Below, one piece after another: positions 17,228 through 29,585 of a stretch of DNA of 64,000 nucleotides (its first letter is position 1; every line of letters begins with the position of its first letter). Under the pieces are notes generated by a model, which worked only from the letters and a program-made list of their open reading frames with translations, did no database searches and had not been told where the DNA came from. The translations under genes were made by a program, and so were the position numbers. The DNA is from Marinimicrobium alkaliphilum (GTDB taxonomy: Bacteria; Pseudomonadota; Gammaproteobacteria; Pseudomonadales; Cellvibrionaceae). Location: assembly GCF_003259155.1 (NCBI RefSeq), contig NZ_QGMQ01000009.1, forward strand, positions 62,001 to 126,000, written 5' to 3'.

Positions 17228-18538
17228 ATGATCCAGACCGCGATTTACTGGTTTAACAACGACCTGCGCATCGCTGACAACCCAGCGCTACAGCAGGCCG
17301 CCTTGCACAGTCAGAAATTGATTTGTGTATGCTGGCCAGAGGCGCCCTGGACCCGCTCAAGCCTCTATCCTCAAGCCACCCCAGGGGCCGAACGTCAACG
17401 GTTTCGGGAGGAGGCCCTCACCGACCTGTCCCAGCGTCTCAGCAAGCTGGGGCAAACCCTGTATGTCATTCGCGCTGATCTGCTCGGGACCTTAAAGTCG
17501 CTGATCGCAGAGCAGCGGGTCGACGCCCTGTTCCGTTCCGTACAAGCAGGCGAATACGAGAACCGATACTGGCACAATCTCGGCGTCAGCCACCCCGGAC
17601 TGACGTTACGCGAGTTCCACACCCACACCCTGTTTCGCCCCAACGAGCTGCCTTTCGACATCGAGGAGCTGCCCAGTACCTTCTCCGGGTTTCGTAAGCG
17701 GGTAGAGAAGCTCAATGTCGCCCCGCCGTTAGGAACCGTGGTGTCATTGCCGCCCGCACCCAAATCGGTGTCGTTGCCCCTATGGCCCGCCGACGTCGGT
17801 GCAGACTCGCCGATTGCCGGCGGTGAGAGCGCTGCCGAGCGGCACGTAAGGGACTACTTCGCTGACAATCGTGCCCACACCTACAAGGAAACCCGCAACG
17901 CCCTGGACGACTGGAACAGCTCCACCAAGTTTTCCCCCTGGCTTGCCCTCGGCTGCGTCTCGGCCAAGACGCTGGTACAACATTTACGCACCTACGAGCG
18001 CACCCATGGCGCCAACGACTCCAGCTACTGGATCTATTTCGAGCTGCTCTGGCGCGAATACTTTCAATGGTACGCCCACAAGCATCGACAACACCTGTAC
18101 CGATTCAGCGGTATCGGAACCCGTAGGCCCCTGACCAGTTTCTACCCGGAACGTTTTCGCAAATGGTGCCGAGGTGAAACGCCCTATCCGTTGGTGAACG
18201 CTTGCATGAAACAATTGCTCGCCACCGGCTATATGAGTAATCGCGGCCGACAGATCGCGGCCAGCTGCCTGATCCATGAGCTGAAATGTGATTGGCGCTA
18301 CGGTGCCGCTTTTTTTGAGCAGCACCTGCTCGATTATGATGTCGCGAGCAATTGGGGGAACTGGCAGTACATCGCCGGTGTGGGAGCGGATCCGCGCGGG
18401 GGCCGACATTTCAATATCGACAAGCAGGCTCAGATTTGGGACCCAAACGGGGAGTTCATAAACCGCTGGGCAGGCGCTGCACCGGCCCAACAACTGGACT
18501 CGGTGGATTATCATGACTGGCCGATCAGCCCCAAATAA
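17228..18538 (+). CDS. DASH-family cryptochrome / photolyase
   Basis: A 436-residue photolyase-superfamily protein. The N-terminal antenna domain begins AIYWFNNDLRIADNPAL. The FAD domain has TYKETRNALDDWNSSTKFSPWLALGCVS, then LLWREYFQWYA and MSNRGRQIAASCLIHEL. The segment ASNWGNWQYIAGVGADPRGGRHFNIDKQ is the diagnostic DASH pattern. DASH proteins bind FAD and repair single-stranded or loop cyclobutane dimers. GAGGTAT lies before the ATG. The gene is downstream of sodC; both would help a surface-water organism under light and oxidative stress. Confidence 0.93.
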   Translation: MIQTAIYWFNNDLRIADNPALQQAALHSQKLICVCWPEAPWTRSSLYPQATPGAERQRFREEALTDLSQRLSKLGQTLYVIRADLLGTLKSLIAEQRVDALFRSVQAGEYENRYWHNLGVSHPGLTLREFHTHTLFRPNELPFDIEELPSTFSGFRKRVEKLNVAPPLGTVVSLPPAPKSVSLPLWPADVGADSPIAGGESAAERHVRDYFADNRAHTYKETRNALDDWNSSTKFSPWLALGCVSAKTLVQHLRTYERTHGANDSSYWIYFELLWREYFQWYAHKHRQHLYRFSGIGTRRPLTSFYPERFRKWCRGETPYPLVNACMKQLLATGYMSNRGRQIAASCLIHELKCDWRYGAAFFEQHLLDYDVASNWGNWQYIAGVGADPRGGRHFNIDKQAQIWDPNGEFINRWAGAAPAQQLDSVDYHDWPISPK

Positions 18539-18567
18539 AAAGGGCCGGCAAATGCCGGCCCTTTTTT
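18537..18567 (+). terminator. Bidirectional terminator between cry-DASH and eno
   Basis: GGGCCGGC (18542-18549) pairs with GCCGGCCC (18554-18561), followed by six T and preceded by A5. It serves both convergent genes. Confidence 0.85.
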
Positions 18568-18594
18568 CGTGGCGCCTGAGCGTTTCAGCCTGAT

Positions 18595-19908
<1,314 letters not shown>

Positions 19909-19940
19909 TTAAATCGGTTGTACAGCGTACCCGCGCGAGG

Positions 19941-22448
<2,508 letters not shown>

Positions 22449-22477
22449 TCAGTAGATCGAGTGCGACAGGATGCAGG

Positions 22478-22517
22478 CAAATACACGCAGAACGCTCGGC
22501 TCGAGCGCGGGTATTTG
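22478..22517 (-). repeat. Two-part hairpin in the pyrG leader
   Basis: CAAATAC (22478-22484) pairs with GTATTTG (22511-22517), enclosing a CGCTCG-GCT-CGAGCG hairpin (22493-22507). It lies between tilS and pyrG, 42-80 bases before the pyrG start, without a T-run. It may be an RNA structure in the pyrG leader or a processing site. Confidence 0.4.
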
Positions 22518-22564
22518 TCTTCAGGACGGGGCGTCAGGGTAGCAGAAAGGCCTGCGCTTCTCAA

Positions 22565-23929
22565 TCAAAAGTTGCGCCCGGCGCGCCAGTGCAGACGATA
22601 GCCTGGGGCGCCCGGCGCGGCTTCAAAACCCCGGCATAGCCACAGATCCGCCACCGCCACCAGCTGCTCACCGCTATATATCAGCGGCAGCGACGGCCGC
22701 AGCCAGGGTGCCAACGCGTGCTCCTGAAGAAGGTTTTTCAAGCGCTGGGAGTGCGCCCGCCCGCTCGGCTGACAGCGCTCACCACCGATACGCCCGCGCA
22801 CATGCAGATCCGGCAAGTCCGCACGGAGCCAGCTACCCGGCACCGGATCCGGCGGTACCAACGCCCGAAATTCGCACTCAAGCTCACCCCCGGAAGGCAG
22901 CACCAAGGTCTGATCGCACTGGTTTGCCACTGCCACGCACTCGCCCTCCGGCCAAGGAGCAGGCCGTTGAGCACGGGGCCAAACCACCAGGCGATCACGG
23001 TGGCGTCCGGCCTGGGCGTCACCCCACTCCACCAGTGCCTCACTGTCCGTGCTTCCTTCGAGCAACTGCTGCCTGAGCGCCGCCAAGTGCACCCGCTCGG
23101 GTATAGCCAAACCTTGTTTGGCGAACCAATACCGCAGGACGTTGGTTCGCCGGTGCTGGGTCAGTGCGCAAAGACCGTCCGCCCGCAAGCTCTGCCCCAG
23201 ACGCTCCGGGCGCGGCTCCAATGTTTGGAGATCAATGGCAGCCAAATCATCGAGCAACGTCTGAGCCTCGGCCAGCTGTGCGCTCGTCCGCTGCCAACGC
23301 CGGGCAAAGTCCGGCCAACGTTCGGCCAGCACCGGCATGACCCGCTGGCGCAGATAATTGCGATCGAAGGCGGTATCCCGGTTGCTCTCATCCTCAACCC
23401 AGCGCAGGTCGACCGTATCAGCATAACTCCGCAGTGCAGAACGCGGCAGCGTCAGCAACGGGCGAACCACGAGCCCCTGGCCCAGAGGGCGGGTTCGGTG
23501 CATGGCGGCCAGACCGCGCAGGCCACTTCCCCGAAGCAGACGCAACAGTAAGGTCTCGGCCTGATCATCCGCATGATGCCCCGTGAGTAACAGGGCGCCG
23601 GGCGTCAGAAGCGACTCGAAGACCCGATAGCGTGCGTCCCGGGCAGCGCTCTCCAGGCCCTTGCCCTGCGCCTGAACACTGACCTTGCGCACGGTCAACA
23701 CTACCCCAAGGGCCGCGCACAACTGCTCGCAATGGGCCTGCCAGGCATCGGCGTTGTCGGACAAACCATGATGGACATGCACCGCCCGGATACGACCCGC
23801 CGCCCCGCGTCCAGCCAGAGCATGCAGTAAGACGCTGGAGTCCAGCCCGCCACTGAGCGCCACCCACAGGGGCGTTCCGGGCGGGGTGTCGCGCAGCAGC
23901 GCATCCACCTGGCGATTCACGTCTGTCAT
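22565..23929 (-). CDS. tilS: tRNA(Ile)-lysidine synthetase
   Basis: TilS (454 residues from the ATG at 23929) attaches lysine to C34 of the CAU-anticodon tRNA-Ile. The PP-loop SGGLDSSVLLHAL is near residue 26, with TGHHADDQAETLLLRLLRGSGLRGLAAM and the TilS substrate-binding and C-terminal domains after it. Upstream in-frame codons to 23980 are not conserved. It precedes pyrG on the same strand; in pseudomonads accA sits upstream of tilS, but here the next gene is a divergent peptidase. Confidence 0.92.
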   Translation of the reverse strand: MTDVNRQVDALLRDTPPGTPLWVALSGGLDSSVLLHALAGRGAAGRIRAVHVHHGLSDNADAWQAHCEQLCAALGVVLTVRKVSVQAQGKGLESAARDARYRVFESLLTPGALLLTGHHADDQAETLLLRLLRGSGLRGLAAMHRTRPLGQGLVVRPLLTLPRSALRSYADTVDLRWVEDESNRDTAFDRNYLRQRVMPVLAERWPDFARRWQRTSAQLAEAQTLLDDLAAIDLQTLEPRPERLGQSLRADGLCALTQHRRTNVLRYWFAKQGLAIPERVHLAALRQQLLEGSTDSEALVEWGDAQAGRHRDRLVVWPRAQRPAPWPEGECVAVANQCDQTLVLPSGGELECEFRALVPPDPVPGSWLRADLPDLHVRGRIGGERCQPSGRAHSQRLKNLLQEHALAPWLRPSLPLIYSGEQLVAVADLWLCRGFEAAPGAPGYRLHWRAGRNF

Positions 23930-24006
23930 ACGGGCGGTTGATCCTTGGGCGCAGGCTATTGATAATGGGTGACTCACCATTGTCCATAATCCACGCGTGT
24001 AAATCC

Positions 24007-25944
24007 ATGACTACTACAGCTCCCTATGGCAGTTGGCGCTCTCCGATTACCGCCGCACGCCTGACCGAGAAAAACGTCCGCCTGTCCGAGCCCCGGATCG
24101 ACGGTGGCAACAGCTACTGGCTTGAGGCACGGCCCGAAGAGGGTGGGCGCAACGCACTGGTGGAACTCAACGCTAAGGGTGAGCATCGCGACCTCCTGCC
24201 CGCACCCCATAGCGTTCGCACCCGGGCCAATGAATACGGCGGCGGCAGTTACACGGTGTACGCCGGCCATGTTTACTGCGTGCTCGACGCTGACCAGCGG
24301 GTGTACCGACTCGAAGCAGGCAGCGCCACACCGGAGCCAGTGACGCCTGAAGGCGCCTACCGCTACGCGGATTTGCACCTGGACTACCGCCGCCACCGAC
24401 TCCTTTGTGTGCGAGAGGACCATACAGTCAACGGCGTGGAAGAGCGCGCCGAGATTGTCGCCATCGACCTGCTCGAACCCGGCAACGTGGAGGTGCTGGT
24501 CAGCGGGGCCGACTTTTACAGCAACCCGCGGATCAGTCCCGACGGCCGCCATATGAGCTGGCTGTGCTGGCACCACCCCCAGATGCCCTGGGACGGCACC
24601 GAGTGCCACCTGGCACGCCTGGACAGCCACGGCGCTATTTTTGACAGTGCCGTCATTGCGGGCGGACCGGATGAGTCCATTTTCCAGCCCCAGTGGTCTC
24701 CAGACGGACAGCTGTACTTTGTGTCCGATCGCAGCGGGTGGTGGAACCTCTACCGGTGGAACGGCACCGGCAGCGATGCCCTCTGCCCAATGGATGCGGA
24801 ATTCGCCACACCCCAGTGGGTGTTTGGCATGTCCACCTACGGCTTCCTCGATTTCCATAACCTTCTGTGCACCTACACCCGCAACGGTCGCTGGCACCTG
24901 GCGCGCCTGTCGCTGAGCAATGGCGAACTCACCCCCCTGGCCGAGAACCTGACCGACGTGTCCGGTATCCATTGCGGCCCCGGACGAGGGCTGCTGCTTG
25001 GCGCCAGTCCCAAGCAGAGCGCTACGCTGTGGCGCTACACCGACGGCGACACCAAGCTCAAGGCACTGGCCCACGCAAGTGCGAAACCCTTGCCCGAAGC
25101 CTATCTTTCACTTCCGGAGGCAGTCAGCTTTGCCACCCAGGATGGCGAGCAGGCCCACGGTCACTTTTACCCGCCGCACAACCCGGATTACCGCGCGCCC
25201 AAAGACAGCCTGCCGCCGCTGCTGGTGGTATGTCACGGTGGCCCCACGGGGGCGACGGAGTCGTCTCTCAACCCCAAGATTCAGTTCTGGACCAGCCGCG
25301 GCTTTGCCGTGCTGGATGTCAACTACCGAGGCAGCACCGGGTATGGTCGCCCCTACCGGGACAGACTCAAGGGTAACTGGGGCGTGACCGACGTGATCGA
25401 TGTCTGCAGTGGCGCCCGCCATCTGGCGAAGGCCGCCCGGGCGCACCCGGATCAGCTCGCCATTCGTGGCAGCAGCGCCGGGGGCTATACGGTGCTGGCC
25501 GCCCTCACCTTTACCGACGTCTTCAAAGCCGGGGCCAGTCTTTACGGTATCGGCGATCTGGAAACCCTCGCCCGGGATACCCACAAGTTTGAGTCGCGCT
25601 ACCTGGACTCGTTGATCGGCCCCTATCCCACCGAGCAGGCCACCTACCGGGCGCGTTCGCCCATCCACGCCATTGAACAGCTACGCTGCCCGGTGATCGT
25701 ACTTCAAGGCTTGCAGGACAAGGTCGTCCCCCCGAGTCAGGCCGAAGCGGTCGTCGACGCACTGACCGCCAAGGGCATTGCCAATGCCTATGTGACCTTT
25801 GCCGAGGAAGGCCACGGCTTCCGCCAGGCTGACAGTATTCAGCGGGCCATGGAAGCGGAACTGTCTTTCTATGGACAGATTTTTGGCTTCACCCCCGCCG
25901 ATCCTCTGGAGCCTGTCGCCATCACCCGACCGGAGGCGCACTGA
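24007..25944 (+). CDS. S9 family prolyl oligopeptidase-type serine peptidase
   Basis: A 645-residue S9 peptidase without an evident signal peptide, so probably cytoplasmic. The N-terminal ~380 residues are a beta-propeller with WD40-like strands (RISPDGRHMSWLCW, QWSPDGQLYFVSDRSG). The C-terminal hydrolase has the nucleophile in IRGSSAGGYTVLAAL, the Asp in QGLQDKVVPPSQAE and the His in EEGHGFRQ. The start is the ATG at 24007, since upstream codons cross the divergent tilS promoter. It overlaps greB by one base (TGATG), suggesting coupled translation. Its natural substrate is unknown. Confidence 0.88.
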   Translation: MTTTAPYGSWRSPITAARLTEKNVRLSEPRIDGGNSYWLEARPEEGGRNALVELNAKGEHRDLLPAPHSVRTRANEYGGGSYTVYAGHVYCVLDADQRVYRLEAGSATPEPVTPEGAYRYADLHLDYRRHRLLCVREDHTVNGVEERAEIVAIDLLEPGNVEVLVSGADFYSNPRISPDGRHMSWLCWHHPQMPWDGTECHLARLDSHGAIFDSAVIAGGPDESIFQPQWSPDGQLYFVSDRSGWWNLYRWNGTGSDALCPMDAEFATPQWVFGMSTYGFLDFHNLLCTYTRNGRWHLARLSLSNGELTPLAENLTDVSGIHCGPGRGLLLGASPKQSATLWRYTDGDTKLKALAHASAKPLPEAYLSLPEAVSFATQDGEQAHGHFYPPHNPDYRAPKDSLPPLLVVCHGGPTGATESSLNPKIQFWTSRGFAVLDVNYRGSTGYGRPYRDRLKGNWGVTDVIDVCSGARHLAKAARAHPDQLAIRGSSAGGYTVLAALTFTDVFKAGASLYGIGDLETLARDTHKFESRYLDSLIGPYPTEQATYRARSPIHAIEQLRCPVIVLQGLQDKVVPPSQAEAVVDALTAKGIANAYVTFAEEGHGFRQADSIQRAMEAELSFYGQIFGFTPADPLEPVAITRPEAH

Positions 25945-26459
25945 TGGGGCGCTGGCGTGCGCCCGGGCCGCGCAGTTCCGCCTACATCACACCCATGGGC
26001 GCCCGCCGCCTGCAGGAAGAACTTACCCAGCTCTGGAAGGTAGAGCGACCACAGGTCACCCAGGTGGTGCACGAAGCGGCCAAGAACGGCGACCGCTCGG
26101 AAAACGGCGATTACATCTACGGCAAGAAGCGGCTGCGGGAAATCGACCGACGGGTGCGTTACCTGAGCAAACGACTCGATCAGCTAACCGTCGTGGACCG
26201 CCTGCCCGACGACCGCAGCCGCATTTTTTTTGGCGCCTGGGTCACGCTCGAAGACGAGCAGGGCGAAGAGCGTACCTACCAGATTGTCGGCCCCGACGAA
26301 TTTGATCTCAGCCGCGGACAACTGAGCGTCGATGCCCCCCTCGCCCGCCAGCTTCTGGGCAAGCGGGTGGATGATGAAGTGGTGGTGCGCACACCCGAGC
26401 GGGGGGAGCTGACCTATTGGGTGTGCAGGATTGAGTATCGGCCTTATGCGGAAGTATGA
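25944..26459 (+). CDS. greB: Transcription elongation factor GreB
   Basis: GreB (171 residues) enters the RNA polymerase secondary channel and stimulates cleavage of backtracked RNA. The N-terminal coiled coil carries YITPMGARRLQEELTQLW and the acidic-tip region KNGDRSENGDYIYGKKRLREIDRR, followed by the C-terminal FKBP-like domain (GAWVTLEDEQGEERTYQIVGPDEFD). The GreB-type KKRLREIDRRVRYL sequence distinguishes it from GreA. It is translationally coupled to the S9 peptidase. Confidence 0.93.
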   Translation: MGRWRAPGPRSSAYITPMGARRLQEELTQLWKVERPQVTQVVHEAAKNGDRSENGDYIYGKKRLREIDRRVRYLSKRLDQLTVVDRLPDDRSRIFFGAWVTLEDEQGEERTYQIVGPDEFDLSRGQLSVDAPLARQLLGKRVDDEVVVRTPERGELTYWVCRIEYRPYAEV

Positions 26460-26557
26460 GCCTTTACGAATGTGACTTCGATCACGCCATCTGAGCAAAT
26501 GAGCCGTTAAGATTTGCGCAATGGAGCTGACAATGTTTTAACAGGGAGTTTCAATCC

Positions 26558-27091
26558 GTGCCGACACCCATCGCCTCTCTCTCTCGCCTACCGCGCAGAA
26601 AATGTTACTCACATTTTCGCCGAGCACTGTTTGTCTTTGCCCTCTTCTCATCACTCGCTTACATCAATACGGGGTTTGCCATGGCACCTTTTTTCTCGAA
26701 AACGGAAGCCGTTCTCTTTTCTCCCCTGAAAGGGACACTGACTTACAAGGGTGAACCGGCGGCCAATGCTGAGATCACGCTGCTCCTTCGCTGGAAGGAT
26801 GATAAAGGCGAAACCTTTCACTACCGCACGAATGAGAGAGGGGAGTTTTCAATACCGGAGCATAGGGGCACATACAGAGGCGGAGCGCTTGTTACCCTGG
26901 TAGTTGATCAGGAAATCAGAGTGACATATAAGAGTTCGGACTACTTAATCTGGGATATATCCACGAAAGGCGGCGAGAAATTTGGCGAGCTTGGAGCGGA
27001 ACCAAGCGGCCTGCGTTGCGAACTGCTCCGAGAGCTTGAGAGTTTAAGAACACCAAACAGCCTTGGCAAGGTTGCTTGTAAATGGGACTGA
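26558..27091 (+). CDS. Exported small protein, possible partner/immunity protein of the downstream lipase
   Basis: A 177-residue protein starting at GTG with GGGAG ten bases upstream. A hydrophobic segment (RRALFVFALFSSLAYINTGFAMA, residues 21-43) looks like a signal peptide or anchor. The remainder begins KTEAVLFSPLKGTLTYKGEPAANAEITLL, an opening typical of carboxypeptidase-regulatory-like beta-sandwiches; from memory it resembles DUF6795 proteins seen next to type VI lipase effectors. An internal ATG at 26681 would give a version without the signal. It is 24 bases upstream of the lipase gene, so they form an operon. The immunity role is inference from arrangement only. Confidence 0.6.
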   Translation: MPTPIASLSRLPRRKCYSHFRRALFVFALFSSLAYINTGFAMAPFFSKTEAVLFSPLKGTLTYKGEPAANAEITLLLRWKDDKGETFHYRTNERGEFSIPEHRGTYRGGALVTLVVDQEIRVTYKSSDYLIWDISTKGGEKFGELGAEPSGLRCELLRELESLRTPNSLGKVACKWD

Positions 27092-27115
27092 CAGTACAGG
27101 AAGGGAGACCAAAAA

Positions 27116-28270
27116 ATGCATACCGTAACACCCACCGAGGCCGCCCGGCTTGCGGACGAAATCTATCTGGTACGCAACGAAAGGCGAGTCGATGATTTTC
27201 TGAACAGCTCGCTTTTCAAGCAATCACATCGAGCGAAGCCACTAAAAGCCGAAGTCGGCGGTCGCCTGCTACTGAATCACCAGGATGCCTTTGGCGTCTG
27301 CGCGCACGGCGCCAACCGTTACCAGGGCGACGTTTTTCTGATTTTTCGGGGTACGACAACGGCGAACAGTGGCGCTGACTTTCTGACTGATGCGAGAATT
27401 GGGCTATCCGTGTCCTCGGGTGGGGTGCCAGTACACAGCGGGTTTGAGCACTGCTTTAGCAGCATGCTGCCCCAGATAAAAGGCTTTTTTGCCCAGTGCA
27501 AGGCGGGCATCAGAACGGTGCACTGTATCGGGCACAGCCTCGGCGGCGCCATTGCATCTCTGGCGGCCGACTGGGTTGCGCGGACACTGCATCACTCGAC
27601 CCGCCTGTATACCTTCGGCGCCCCCAGAGTCGGGACCGAGCAGTTTGCCAAACGCACTACCGCCGCCTTGACCAGCGCCAATATCCATCGGGTTTACCAT
27701 CGGACCGACCCGGTGTCCCTGGTGCCACTGTACCCGTTTATGCATGCGCCCTTCAGAGAGACAGGACACTATATCCATTCCAATGAACCTCTACTGTCAG
27801 GGGTTGCCCACGGAATGGTGCGTTACATTAAATCGGTCGAGGGATTGGCCTGGGCGCAAATCAATGAAAAACCCGAACAACCCTATACCCTTGAAAGCGC
27901 CATTGAGGGCTGGCTGGAATCAAAATCGCCCGTCGACACATCATCGGCGACTTTCTGGCGCTGGCTGGACTCCGCGCTGATCCACGTGATCAGCAAAGTC
28001 GCCTCGGCTGCGGCTGTTGTGATTCAGGCCACGTTTATCGGCGCCTTTACCATCGCCGACAAACTCGCCTACATTCTGAAAAAAGGCATTGATCTGACCG
28101 AGAGCATCAGTCGCTGGGTACTCCACCTTATTCGACGCATGATGCAGGCACTCAATATGACAGCGAAAGTCACCCGCGAGCTACTCACGCAGAACTTCAT
28201 CCGCTCACTGCTTGAAAGGCTGATGCGCAAAGCCCACCGGGAGGCGCGCAATGCGCTCAGAAATCTCTGA
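27116..28270 (+). CDS. Class 3 lipase with C-terminal hydrophobic/helical extension (candidate effector)
   Basis: A 384-residue alpha/beta hydrolase of the lipase class 3 family. DVFLIFRGT (72-80) and the nucleophile elbow IGHSLGGAIASLA (S141) are followed by YTFGAPRVGTEQF, Asp198 in HRTDPVSLVP and a candidate His232. There is no N-terminal signal peptide. After residue ~285 comes a hydrophobic stretch (VISKVASAAAVVIQATFIGAFTIADKLAYIL) and a basic amphipathic helical tail, which could insert into membranes. No type VI secretion genes are in the window. The pair could be an orphan antibacterial lipase cassette, or simply an intracellular lipase. AGGAAGGGAG precedes the start. Confidence 0.78.
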   Translation: MHTVTPTEAARLADEIYLVRNERRVDDFLNSSLFKQSHRAKPLKAEVGGRLLLNHQDAFGVCAHGANRYQGDVFLIFRGTTTANSGADFLTDARIGLSVSSGGVPVHSGFEHCFSSMLPQIKGFFAQCKAGIRTVHCIGHSLGGAIASLAADWVARTLHHSTRLYTFGAPRVGTEQFAKRTTAALTSANIHRVYHRTDPVSLVPLYPFMHAPFRETGHYIHSNEPLLSGVAHGMVRYIKSVEGLAWAQINEKPEQPYTLESAIEGWLESKSPVDTSSATFWRWLDSALIHVISKVASAAAVVIQATFIGAFTIADKLAYILKKGIDLTESISRWVLHLIRRMMQALNMTAKVTRELLTQNFIRSLLERLMRKAHREARNALRNL

Positions 28271-28273
28271 CCG

Positions 28274-29515
28274 CTAGTGCTTAAGCACCAGCCCCTGACG
28301 CTGGAAGTCCTTTAGGGCCAGTCCCAGGTGACCGTCGGCGTGAACCCTCTGGATCAGAAAATCGCGTTTGAGTTTACCCTGTTCGATCAGTGACAAATCG
28401 ATAATACGCTGGCGCTCCAGAGGCAGCTCGCCACGATTGATCACAATCACCTTGGGGAGTTGGCGGTAGCGCTGGCTGGTTTCCAGGACAAAACCCACTA
28501 GGCCGTTCTTCAGCTCCACCAGGCTACCCGGCGGATAAAGACCGACACATTTGAGAAATGCCAGAGTCAACGCCTCGTCAAACTGAGTGCCGCGGGCCTG
28601 GTAAAGCACTTTCAGCGCGTCGGTGGTGGGACGGGCACTGGCGTAACAGCGATCGGCAGTCATGGCGTCGTAAGCATCGACAATCGCGACAATGCGGGTG
28701 TACTCGGAAATACCGGTTGCCGCCAGTCCGCGCGGGTAACCCTTGCCGTCCATCTGCTCGTGATGGTTGTGTGCCACATCGATCGCACCCCGGTATACCC
28801 CGGGCGAGGCCATCAGCAAATTGCGTCCGAACACGGTGTGGGCACGCATGGTCTTGAGCTCTTTGGGGGTCAAGGAACCCCGTTTGTTGAGAATCTCCGT
28901 GGGTACCCGCATCTTGCCCACATCGTGCAGCAGCCCGCACAGCCCCAGCTCTTCCAGGGCATCCTCGCTCAACCCCAGATGGCGACCAAAGGCAATGGCC
29001 AGAATACACACATTCAGGCAGTGCTCTGCGGTGTATTCATCCTCGCTGCGGATACGGGTCATCCAGATCAGGGCGTCGGGATTGCGCAGAATACTGTCCA
29101 CACACGAACGCACAGTTTCTTTGGCCCCCTGGGTATCAATAACCCCCCGGAGGCGGGCCTCATCGAGTAGACTCCGGGTCAGTTTGCGCGCGGTCCGATA
29201 GACCCCAAGCGCCTGCCGATGCTCTTCGCGCGCGGGAATTTTATTGATATACGACGTGGTTTTACGTGCGGGGGGAACAGATTTTCGGGCCGCCGCGGCC
29301 GGGCGCTCTGGCGTGCGCTGACGGGGCTCGGGCACCGCATCGACCCACACATAGGTAGCATATTCGGCCAGCGTATCAATATCGTCAGGGTGTTCGATCA
29401 AAAAACCCTGCATCAGGAACGGCGTTTCCAACCAGTCCCGGTCAAGCTTGGACACATACATGCCCACCTGAAGCTCGGAGACATGCACCTGGATACTCTC
29501 ACTGCCCTCCCCCAT
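28274..29515 (-). CDS. HD-GYP cyclic-di-GMP phosphodiesterase with DUF3391 N-terminal domain
   Basis: A 413-residue cytoplasmic protein. The N-terminal DUF3391 region (VHVSELQVGMYVSKLDRDWLETPFLMQGF) precedes an HD-GYP domain with AEHCLNVCILAIAFG, HDVGKMRVPTEILNKRGSLT, AHTVFGRNLL, HNHHEQMDGKGYPRG and the metal-site lysine/aspartate in VDAYDAMTADRCY. The complete HD and GYP motifs predict an active enzyme that degrades c-di-GMP, favouring motility over biofilm. The ATG at 29515 has GGGAGG six bases before it; upstream codons are excluded. It converges with the lipase gene with only 3 bases between. Confidence 0.92.
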   Translation of the reverse strand: MGEGSESIQVHVSELQVGMYVSKLDRDWLETPFLMQGFLIEHPDDIDTLAEYATYVWVDAVPEPRQRTPERPAAAARKSVPPARKTTSYINKIPAREEHRQALGVYRTARKLTRSLLDEARLRGVIDTQGAKETVRSCVDSILRNPDALIWMTRIRSEDEYTAEHCLNVCILAIAFGRHLGLSEDALEELGLCGLLHDVGKMRVPTEILNKRGSLTPKELKTMRAHTVFGRNLLMASPGVYRGAIDVAHNHHEQMDGKGYPRGLAATGISEYTRIVAIVDAYDAMTADRCYASARPTTDALKVLYQARGTQFDEALTLAFLKCVGLYPPGSLVELKNGLVGFVLETSQRYRQLPKVIVINRGELPLERQRIIDLSLIEQGKLKRDFLIQRVHADGHLGLALKDFQRQGLVLKH

Positions 29516-29585
29516 CGCTGCCCTCCCGCGCACGGCTTTCGCGAACAATTGCTCTGGGTCACATCAGTATAGACCAAATGGCGCG

